Source: CAZXCQ01 sp964639275 (GTDB lineage Bacteria; Desulfobacterota; DSM-4660; Desulfatiglandales; Desulfatiglandaceae). From it: a DNA stretch of 23,998 nt. Numbering within the stretch: the first letter of the stretch is position 1; each line of letters opens with the position of its first letter. Positions 1-5,287 of the stretch are shown in pieces. The notes beneath the pieces are model-generated. The model saw only the letters and a program-made list of their open reading frames with translations, was not told where the DNA came from and did no database searches. The stretch spans positions 1 to 23,998 of the forward strand of contig CAZXCQ010000068.1 in NCBI GenBank assembly GCA_964639275.1, read 5' to 3'. Position numbers and translations under genes: made by a program.

Positions 1-139
1 GCGATAAGCCTGCCAAGCGGATGAGGATCGCCCCTGAAATCCCCGGCTCCATTTCCGCCACGTACCCCACGCGCTGCCCAGCTTGCCGTAAGCGCTCAAC
101 TATGGGACCGTCTATACTCTAATCCGCCAAGAATTTCAT
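1..139 (-). pseudogene. DUF5615 PIN-like toxin, amber codon at position 7, truncated by window edge
   Basis: Reading down from an ATG at 139-137 gives MKFLAD, then TAG (121-119), then in the same frame SIDGPIVERLRQAG and YVAEMEPGIS. This matches the start of DUF5615 (PF18480, PIN-like) toxins, where residue 7 is normally Glu (MKFLADE), an acidic residue expected at the nuclease active site. A single G-to-T change (GAG to TAG) explains the stop. The frame stays open from there to the window edge, so decay is recent or the stop is read through. The ATG overlaps the TGA of the DUF433 antitoxin gene (ATGA), as expected for a coupled toxin-antitoxin pair. The C-terminal part lies outside the window. 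Family assignment is from memory of the family pattern. Confidence 0.72.
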
Positions 140-372
140 ACAGCCGCCTCAGCAATCGGGTACACCACATCCGCACGCAAAGCCTCGGCAGCAAACGTAA
201 GCGCAGCCTGGATCGCTTGACGGGTCAATCGAGGATGAGCCTCAAGGACCTGTTCGACGGTTTCTCCGGCCGCTAGTTTCTCCAGAATCAGCTCAACTGT
301 GATACGGGTCCCCGCAACCACAGGTTTGCCCATCATGACCTTCGGGTCCGATACAATCCATTGCCTTTCCAT
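136..372 (-). CDS. DUF433 family antitoxin
   Basis: This 78-residue protein matches DUF433 (PF04255). It opens with the characteristic WIVSDPKVMMGKPVVAGTRI signature (residues 5-24), followed by VELILEKLAAGETVEQVLEAHPRL-type helices (split around residues 26-49) that form a winged-helix-like DNA-binding unit. DUF433 proteins are typically the antitoxin and autorepressor partner of DUF5615 PIN-like toxins. The stop codon overlaps the start of exactly such a toxin gene at 139, so the pair was built for translational coupling. The toxin frame carries an early amber codon, leaving this antitoxin apparently intact on its own. The start is the ATG at 372. The antitoxin role is inferred from family and neighbour. 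Confidence 0.85.
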   Translation of the reverse strand: MERQWIVSDPKVMMGKPVVAGTRITVELILEKLAAGETVEQVLEAHPRLTRQAIQAALTFAAEALRADVVYPIAEAAV

Positions 373-471
373 GATTCTATCCCCTCATCCGTGGCACCCA
401 TGCACTACCATAGGCCAGTTTCATATCTTTCATTTTTTATGGTATCCAAAATTTCTAATAAACTCAGCGTC

Positions 472-1074
472 ATGTCCTGTTTCGGTCTTTATACCTTAAT
501 CATTCGCTCCAACAAACCAAAGGCCAAGAACTTTAGACGGTGGATGACCCATGAGGTCCTACCTACCCTGAGAAAGACCGAGGTTTATGTGATGCCGGGG
601 GCGAAGTTGCGCGATGAAAACCGCCGTTTGCTGGCCTCGGCAAGAAAGATCGAGCGTGCAGGGAGGATCTTTAAGACGACGCTATCCATGGCAAAGACCG
701 CCGGATTTAAGGGTAAATCAGCGGTTGTCCGGGCCATCCTGCGGGATCTGATCAATGCCGAGATTCCAATGAACGGTGATGGCACGATCAAGATCGGAGA
801 TCTATTGAATCTGGATGAGATTCCTCCAAGGAAGGATATGGCGCTTAAAGATTGCGGGTTAAGGATCACAAAGGACGGGCTCTTTATCCATCCTCCGACT
901 GTGAATGAGCATCTCCTCAAGGGATGTAGATGGCTTACCCGGGATATGACTGAGGCGCTTTGTGCGCTCCCCAACGTACAAAAAAAGATCGTTCGGATTC
1001 ATGGCATTAGTATGAGGGGTGTGCTCATACCTTTGGATATGGTGCGGGAAGGGGGTGAGATTGATGAAACATAA
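472..1074 (+). pseudogene. 5'-truncated BRO-N phage antirepressor-like gene
   Basis: The reading frame holds the final part of a BRO-N domain: GLYTLIIRSNKPKAKNFRRW followed by MTHEVLPTLRKT (about 481-576). This is the last third of the domain found in phage and plasmid antirepressors. The first two thirds, which should precede GLYTL, are absent. Upstream codons look unrelated and run antisense over the DUF433 gene, so the open frame from 361 is probably not the native start. The remaining 160 residues are charged and helical, ending in a segment with RWLTRDMTEAL and RGVLIPLDMV that I cannot assign. The start given here is the first in-frame ATG near the homologous part. It may be a decayed remnant or a short expressed protein. 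It overlaps the next small gene by 11 nt. Confidence 0.5.
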
Positions 1075-1360
1075 AGGCATCGACCATCGCGTCATTCCGA
1101 TCCGAAAAAAGACAAGGAAAATAGAGATTGATTTGAATCAATTAACACCCAAAGAGGAAGAGGCCTTAATCGAAGAGATGGCTGAGCGAATGATCGATGT
1201 TGTTTGCGCCAATGCCCTCAGAAGGACAAGACAAATCTTGCAGGATTTACAAGGAGAATTTTTGATACCTGAAGATGTTGTTACTATCAAATATGACGTA
1301 AATTTTGTGGCAAATGATCTTTATCAGATTATTGCCAGGGAACGAAGGAAGATTCATTAA
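1064..1360 (+). CDS. Small hypothetical protein linked to the BRO remnant
   Basis: The protein has 98 residues from ATG 1064, preceded by GGGGGTGAG about 5 nt upstream, which favours this start over the longer frame opening at 1019. It is basic at the N terminus (HRVIPIRKKTRK), then strongly helical and acidic (IDLNQLTPKEEEALIEEMAE), with a basic tail. I do not recognise a family. It overlaps the end of the antirepressor-like gene, so the two were probably co-transcribed mobile-element genes. A hairpin terminator follows at 1386. Function is unknown. The overlap, the ribosome binding site and the terminator are what support it as real. Confidence 0.6.
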   Translation: MKHKGIDHRVIPIRKKTRKIEIDLNQLTPKEEEALIEEMAERMIDVVCANALRRTRQILQDLQGEFLIPEDVVTIKYDVNFVANDLYQIIARERRKIH

Positions 1361-1385
1361 GATCATAGAATAATTATTCAACGTT

Positions 1386-1426
1386 GTGGCGGGTAAATGC
1401 AATGGCACTTACCCGCCACTATTTTA
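1386..1426 (+). terminator. Hairpin with T-rich tail after the 98-residue gene
   Basis: GTGGCGGGTAAATGC (1386-1400) pairs with GCACTTACCCGCCAC (1405-1419) across a 4-nt loop, with one A-C mismatch. TATTTTA follows. This is a rho-independent-type terminator 25 nt after the plus-strand stop at 1360. The stem could also serve the minus-strand genes that end at 1531, although the T-tract is on the plus side. Confidence 0.65.
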
Positions 1427-1530
1427 TAACCGTAGCATTAGATGACATGAATCTCAAAGTCGCCCCTCTGGAGGGTGGTATCACAGGCCTTCGGTGGGTT
1501 GATCTACATATTTCCAAATATCGGTATGTA

Positions 1531-1740
1531 TTATCCAGTGGAAGGAGGAGCAATGTAATTTTTTGTCTTTTCCTTGTACTGGACTTGATAGATTTGGGAG
1601 GATGTTTGTTCAGGCTCATGGTATCGAGGCGGTTCTTTCATTATGAATGACGGACTTTCCTCAAGAGAAGGAACAGGCTTACCTATTTCAAATCGTAATT
1701 GGCCAAATGGAACAACTTTTATTTCTACATTAATTGGCAT
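1531..1740 (-). CDS. Small hypothetical protein coupled to the SDH/ClpP-fold protease
   Basis: The protein has 69 residues and starts 2 nt after the stop of the protease gene, with AAAGGAGAG about 8 nt upstream of the ATG. The tight spacing and good ribosome binding site argue that it is expressed with the protease. It starts MPINVEIKVVPFGQLRFEIG, a beta-strand-like stretch, and then becomes proline- and charge-rich without hydrophobic segments. No family is recognised. It could be a partner, adaptor or inhibitor of the protease, which is inference from position only. Confidence 0.6.
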   Translation of the reverse strand: MPINVEIKVVPFGQLRFEIGKPVPSLEESPSFIMKEPPRYHEPEQTSSQIYQVQYKEKTKNYIAPPSTG

Positions 1741-1742
1741 GA

Positions 1743-2927
1743 TTATTCTCTCCTTTGAATATTTTCATTTTTTTCTTTCCACTTTCCACCGAAACTTCTT
1801 CCGTCAATACCCACAATTGGCGATTGACGAATTATCTCCTGTTGAACTATTTGGGGAACTGCCTGAGAAATTTGGCCCATAAGTTGCTGGATTATCTGCT
1901 GAAAGTTTTGCGGCAATTGTGCTGGATCAATGCCTGGAGGAAGTCCCAGGTTCATATTGATGTTAATTTGTGGATTTGGAGGCACTTGCCGCTTTCTGCG
2001 GAAAACAGAAGTAAGCTCGAATATATCCACCTTACAAATGCTTTCGATAACAGCCAAAGGAAAATTATCAATTGTTTGCTCCTCTTTATTTTCTCGAGTA
2101 AGCAGCTCTTCTGGGTCAATCGGTTCGGTAAGCTTTAACAATCGCTCATATTCTTGATAAAGATCCCATATTACTGTCTCAATGCTCTCATCTGGTTTGT
2201 CAACGGAGAGGCCTAGTTGCATTGCTTCTTCTCTTCCAATTGCATGGCCATGTGAATACATCTTCTCTGTTAATGCCTCAATAATAGTGCCTATTTTGGC
2301 CTCTTCAATTTTTTCCTTTCTTGACGTTAATAACTTCCGCGCTACAAGTCTAATATGAGAATATTGCCTATTAACGCTCCCAAGGGTTAGAGGAGTTAGA
2401 TGATTTGCTAACTGTGATACAACTTGTGCTAGAGCAGATTGGTCCGTGATGTTCGCCCGCTCCCTCATAAATGAAATATAGGACGAGACATCTTCAACGC
2501 TTATCTCAGGCGGTGGCACCGTAGCTTCTCCAATGACAGCTCTCACAAGTGTAGGGTCAATTGGACTAAGTTCTGCCTTTTTACCCATTACGATTTTATC
2601 AGAACCTAACGCAATCATTGTGCCAGCGCTATGGGCTTTATAAGGGATCAAAACAGATAATTCATTGCAAAATTCACGAATCATTGTTACTATACGCCAA
2701 GGAACGCTTACATCGCCTCCTCTAGTGTAAAGAAATAGGTCTATTCTTTCCGTTATTGGTTCAACCTCTTTCAAAGCCAAAAGATGTTTATATAATGGAA
2801 GTACAGCATCCTCAGCTATTTGTGAAGGAAAGGGTCTTCTATCACCAGTAAAATACACAAGCACCTTAGATTCTCGCAATTTTTGGATTCCTTGGATAAG
2901 ATCCAATCTTTCATTTCTTTCACTCAT
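1743..2927 (-). CDS. SDH/ClpP-fold serine protease (S49-like clan, SDH_protease type)
   Basis: The protein has 394 residues. Residues 60-130 show a ClpP/crotonase fold: IDLFLYTRGGDV (62-73) is the oxyanion-type Gly-Gly loop, and YKAHSAGTMIALGSD (96-110) carries the probable nucleophile Ser100 followed by AGT. SPIDPTL (121-127) is typical of the serine dehydrogenase proteinase group (PF01972). There is no signal peptide or membrane segment, so it is probably cytoplasmic. The last 90 residues are rich in Pro, Gln and Asn (PPNPQININMNLGLPPG) and likely disordered or oligomer-forming. It is preceded by GAGGAG about 7 nt before the ATG and by an AT-rich promoter. Base composition is visibly AT-richer than the core genes to the right. 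An attC-like site ends 64 nt upstream, suggesting cassette origin. Substrate is unknown. Confidence 0.8.
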   Translation of the reverse strand: MSERNERLDLIQGIQKLRESKVLVYFTGDRRPFPSQIAEDAVLPLYKHLLALKEVEPITERIDLFLYTRGGDVSVPWRIVTMIREFCNELSVLIPYKAHSAGTMIALGSDKIVMGKKAELSPIDPTLVRAVIGEATVPPPEISVEDVSSYISFMRERANITDQSALAQVVSQLANHLTPLTLGSVNRQYSHIRLVARKLLTSRKEKIEEAKIGTIIEALTEKMYSHGHAIGREEAMQLGLSVDKPDESIETVIWDLYQEYERLLKLTEPIDPEELLTRENKEEQTIDNFPLAVIESICKVDIFELTSVFRRKRQVPPNPQININMNLGLPPGIDPAQLPQNFQQIIQQLMGQISQAVPQIVQQEIIRQSPIVGIDGRSFGGKWKEKNENIQRRE

Positions 2928-2947
2928 ATATCTTTCTCCTCAGAGCT

Positions 2948-2977
2948 ATATTATCCTATACATAATGTATTTGTCTA
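2948..2977 (-). promoter_or_regulatory. Probable sigma70-type promoter of the protease gene
   Basis: On the minus strand TAGACA (2977-2972) and TAATAT (2953-2948) are separated by 18 nt in an AT-rich stretch between the attC-like site and the ribosome binding site. Each hexamer departs from consensus, so this is a plausible rather than certain promoter. Confidence 0.4.
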
Positions 2978-2990
2978 ATGTTACCGCATT

Positions 2991-3116
2991 GCCCAACACT
3001 GAGCTGAGGGGCCGGGCTAGTAAGTATGTGGCTATACTGCCATATAAGAAGGCAGCTTGATCCTTATTTTAAAAGCCCCGCTTTTTGCCCGGTCCCACTC
3101 CAGCGTGATGTTCGGT
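2991..3116 (-). other. Integron-type attC recombination site
   Basis: Read on the minus strand, the element begins ACCGAAC (R'', 6 of 7 to RYYYAAC) and ends GTTGGGC (R', 7 of 7 to GTTRRRY). Inside these, GCTGGAGTGGGACCGGGC (3104-3087) folds on GCCCGGCCCCTCAGC (3017-3003). All 15 positions pair once three single bases (g, t, a) on the R'' side are left unpaired. A 5-nt unpaired spacer separates the R and L arms. Extrahelical bases confined to one arm plus an unpaired spacer are the structural signature of attC sites. The polarity makes the upstream cassette gene the minus-strand 154-residue protein, whose stop lies 57 nt before R''. The length of 126 nt is within the known range. No integrase gene is visible. 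Confidence 0.65.
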
Positions 3117-3173
3117 GGTCCTTTGTTTTGACCTCACTCAAAACATACGCGGAAAAGCTCCTTCCGGGACCGC

Positions 3174-3638
3174 CTATCTAATAATTTCCAATTTGAATAA
3201 TACTGCTGGGGGCTCGTCATACTTACCTGAATCACCCCAAACCGACCCTTGGAATTCGGGTATCCGGTATTTCCAGTCATACGTGTTGATTTTTTTGGGT
3301 AAAGTAAATCGGAGATCGTTGTTGAGAGCTTGTAAAATAGGAGCTTCTTTCAAAAAACCTTTTGGGTATACGATAAAACCACTGAGCCTTTTATCCTCAA
3401 AAACCGGTTCAATCTTTTCGATATAAGCTGTCGCTTCTCCGGATTCCGAATGAAAAGTCCCATTTTCGTCAAAAATTAGAAAAGGAAGGCGGATATCATC
3501 AGCAACCTTTTTTATAAATTTTGGGTCGTTTACTGTCATTTCTATCTTTTTGTTAATTGAGTCATTCATGTAAAAAAAGACAGCTAAAATCAATCCCGCC
3601 ACACCAATAATAATGCCTATTATAGTACCTGCGCTCAT
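3174..3638 (-). CDS. Hypothetical protein with N-terminal membrane anchor, probable integron cassette gene
   Basis: The protein has 154 residues. Residues 4-24 (GTIIGIIIGVAGLILAVFFY and one more) form a single transmembrane helix without a lipobox. A mixed alpha/beta domain follows (residues 28-154), including LPFLIFDENGTFHSESG and a C-terminal part rich in aromatic residues (WKYRIPEF, SVWGDSG). I recognise no family. The gene lies just upstream of the attC-like site in the correct orientation to be the cassette ORF of that site. Composition is AT-rich like the protease gene. Role unknown; anchoring of a small soluble domain at the membrane is inferred. Confidence 0.65.
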   Translation of the reverse strand: MSAGTIIGIIIGVAGLILAVFFYMNDSINKKIEMTVNDPKFIKKVADDIRLPFLIFDENGTFHSESGEATAYIEKIEPVFEDKRLSGFIVYPKGFLKEAPILQALNNDLRFTLPKKINTYDWKYRIPEFQGSVWGDSGKYDEPPAVLFKLEIIR

Positions 3639-3986
3639 AACCTATTTCCTCATTTTGTTATTTGACACCGAATATTTCATAATAACTAATCGGCGTGTTT
3701 TTGGTCCCTATTGGAATGTTATCCAGCCAGCTAGATAGGAGCCCATATGGAACAAAAATGGCCTAATTTTTTGGAAAGCCTTGAATTGTACTCATTTTAC
3801 CATAAGTTCAAAAGAAAAACCATTGTCAAGCTTTTTTTTCGGTTTTGAAAATTTTATTGGTAGGAAATAGATGGTAATTCAAAAATTAATGTCTTTCCTG
3901 ACCCTTCTCTGAAAAAACCTATGGTATAGAAGGGAGGCGTAAGGTGTAAGGCTTGCCCGCCAATCCCAGGCGTCAGCAGGCGGGCT
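3639..3986. other. AT-rich non-coding stretch
   Basis: No convincing gene is visible in these 348 nt. On the minus strand TTGACA lies at 3829-3824, a good -35 hexamer, with possible -10 sequences (TATGGT) about 19 nt further down. This could drive the 154-residue gene through a leader of roughly 160 nt. The stretch contains poly-T and poly-A runs typical of regulatory or acquired DNA. I saw no second attC site here. Confidence 0.4.
3955..3985 (-). terminator. Possible hairpin terminator after the GIY-YIG gene
   Basis: GCCCGCC (3955-3961) and GGCGGGC (3979-3985) form a 7-bp GC stem with a 17-nt loop directly after the minus-strand stop codon at 3987. There is no clear T-tract on the minus side, so termination is only plausible. 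It could also be a small dispersed repeat. Confidence 0.35.
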
Positions 3987-4211
3987 TTAGACTTTCGGTT
4001 TTCGCCCTTGACCGGACTTCAGGAATTTCTCTCGCTTTCTGGCTGTCTTATAATCATAAAATTTCTCTGTGTGGAGAACAAAGAACTCTTCCAGCAGTTG
4101 CCCGCCTTTAGTCCTTTTTGAGCGATGCTCATGAAGTCGTCGGGAAAGGTTGTTGGTTACGCCAACATACCGTTTACCGGACTTGCCTTTTAGGACATAT
4201 AAGACGATCAC
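3987..4211 (-). CDS. Small GIY-YIG nuclease family protein
   Basis: The 74 residues form a complete minimal GIY-YIG domain of the stand-alone YhbQ/UPF0213-like type. LYVL (4-7) corresponds to GIY, KRYVGVTNNLSRRLHEH (13-29) holds the YIG equivalent (YVG) and the catalytic Arg25, and ARKREKFLKSG (57-67) holds the conserved Glu61. These proteins are putative DNA nucleases with poorly known roles. The start is GTG at 4211, only 25 nt past the 3' end of tmRNA and in the same direction. There is no obvious ribosome binding site, so it may depend on transcription through ssrA. The location at the ssrA 3' end is a classic insertion hot spot. Confidence 0.8.
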   Translation of the reverse strand: MIVLYVLKGKSGKRYVGVTNNLSRRLHEHRSKRTKGGQLLEEFFVLHTEKFYDYKTARKREKFLKSGQGRKPKV

Positions 4212-4236
4212 TGAGAGGATCTGAGATCTATTTGGC

Positions 4237-4591
4237 TGGTGGAGGCGGGGGGAGTCGAACCCCCGTCCGGAAATATTCCACTAGGGCTTCTACATACATA
4301 GCCCGATTCTTGATTTTCACCCCAATGCTCGCCACCGGGCAAGGCTCCCAAGGGGTTATCCCGTGTTGATTTTCGCCTTGCCGCCCCACGGGTCGGGCGG
4401 GTCAGCTAGCCTGCTAGTCGACGCCCTATCCGGTCCCGCAGGCTAAGACCGGGAGGACGCTAGCCATCTTATGCGGCTAGTGCATACGCATAATCGTCTG
4501 CGTTTACTTTAACCCACCTGTTTTGCGAGCAGATGGAACCTCGGTATGCAACCCCAGCTTCAACTATCCCCGTCGAAACCAGTTCGCCCCC
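4237..4591 (-). ncRNA. ssrA: tmRNA (ssrA)
   Basis: The 5' end GGGGGCGAACTGGTTTCGAC (from 4591 down) and the 3' end GTCGAACCCCC-complementary T arm closing in CGCCTCCACCA (ending at 4237) form the tRNA-like domain. The acceptor stem pairs over 7 bp with one G-U, and CCA is encoded. The internal tag frame ends in TAA at 4469. Length is 355 nt, normal for a one-piece tmRNA. It rescues stalled ribosomes together with SmpB, whose gene is immediately upstream on the same strand. A strong promoter sits at 4610-4638. No terminator hairpin is visible in the 25 nt before the GIY-YIG gene. Confidence 0.95.
4469..4501 (-). other. tmRNA tag-peptide reading frame (ADDYAYALAA)
   Basis: From a probable resume codon GCA at 4501-4499, the frame reads ADDYAYALAA then TAA. 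The hydrophobic ALAA end is the usual ClpXP/ClpAP degron. The resume codon is chosen by analogy to delta-proteobacterial tmRNAs, where GTA AAC precedes the resume GCN. Starting two codons earlier would give VNADDYAYALAA. The Asp-Asp-Tyr start fits tags of sulfate-reducer and Geobacter type. Confidence 0.8.
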
Positions 4592-4609
4592 TTTAGAAAG
4601 GACGTCTAT

Positions 4610-4638
4610 ATGTTAACCATATTTTCGGGAAATGTCAA
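4610..4638 (-). promoter_or_regulatory. ssrA promoter embedded in the smpB stop region
   Basis: Minus strand TTGACA (4638-4633) is a perfect -35, then 17 nt, then TAACAT (4615-4610), a 4-of-6 match to the -10. The mature 5' end of tmRNA is 18 nt further at 4591. The smpB stop TGA (4637-4635) is inside the -35 hexamer. Confidence 0.75.
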
Positions 4639-5126
4639 TGCCTCCCGCGTCTCCTGGCCTCATCCACCTCCTTTTTCAATTCCTTCTCCTTTAGTGCCTT
4701 TCGTTTGTCATATTTCCGCTTTCCCTTTGCCAGGGCAAGCTCTACCTTTGCCTTGCCCCTTGAAAAATAGACCTTTGTGGGAATCAGGGTATATCCCTTT
4801 TCTTCGGTCTTTCCGATCAAACGTCTTATCTGCCTCTTATTCAAGAGCAGCTTTTTTGTCCTTATGGGATCTAACGGCACATTGTGGGCGTGTAGGTAGG
4901 GAGTAATATGCATTTTGTGGAGAAAGACCTCGCCATTTGTTATCTTTGCATAACTTTCCACCAGGCTTCCCCGTCCCTCCCTCAGGGACTTTACCTCCGG
5001 GCCCAGGAGAACAATCCCCGCCTCCATGACTTCGTCAATAAAGTAGTCGTGTGAGGCCTTTCTGTTCTGGCAGACAATTCTGTTTTCAGTAGAGACCTTG
5101 ACCATTGATGCACCGTAAGACGTCAT
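4635..5126 (-). CDS. smpB: SsrA-binding protein SmpB
   Basis: SmpB binds the tRNA-like domain of tmRNA and places it in the A site of stalled ribosomes. The 163 residues include the OB-barrel signatures GIVLLGPEVKSLREG (residues 37-51) and ITPY followed by HAHNVPLDPIRTKKLLL, then GYTLIPTKVYF. The basic C-terminal tail (KGKRKYDKRKALKEKE onward) folds in the mRNA channel. The frame starts at ATG 5126, but the ATG at residue 8 (MVKVSTENR) fits the family start better and would give 156 residues. ssrA follows directly on the same strand. The upstream 160-nt gap to ptsI contains one copy of a degenerate 42-nt repeat. Confidence 0.95.
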   Translation of the reverse strand: MTSYGASMVKVSTENRIVCQNRKASHDYFIDEVMEAGIVLLGPEVKSLREGRGSLVESYAKITNGEVFLHKMHITPYLHAHNVPLDPIRTKKLLLNKRQIRRLIGKTEEKGYTLIPTKVYFSRGKAKVELALAKGKRKYDKRKALKEKELKKEVDEARRRGRH

Positions 5127-5149
5127 TTTTGCAGACGATTAGAAATTTT

Positions 5150-5191
5150 GTAACATTTTAACTTTTTGAAACCCGGGCAATGGCGATTCCG
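5150..5191 (+). repeat. Degenerate 42-nt intergenic repeat, copy 1
   Basis: This segment aligns without gaps to 13926-13967 with 34 of 42 identical bases, sharing the block TTTTGAAACCCGGG. It lies between ptsI and smpB, 24 nt upstream of the smpB frame, so on the minus strand it could carry part of the smpB promoter or leader. Both copies are intergenic. Confidence 0.5.
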
Positions 5192-5287
5192 AACCCCCAT
5201 TCCCCTGTGCAAGTGCCAATTTTGATGAAAGCTAAATTGGTACGAAATTCTCTCAAATAGGTTTTTGCGAGACCATCAAGGCCCTTT

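Noticed and set aside
1376..1400. ATTCAAC / CAACGTTG as a second attC R box
   Set aside because: The R-box match is short, no partner box or paired arm is found, and the sequence runs into a terminator hairpin.
1..4236. A direct repeat of the ssrA 3' end marking the other island boundary
   Set aside because: No copy of the T-arm/acceptor sequence was seen in this part of the window; the boundary may lie further left.
5216..5240. CCAATTT / AAATTGG hairpin after ptsI as a terminator
   Set aside because: The stem is AT-rich with an 11-nt loop and has no T-tract, so it is too weak to call.
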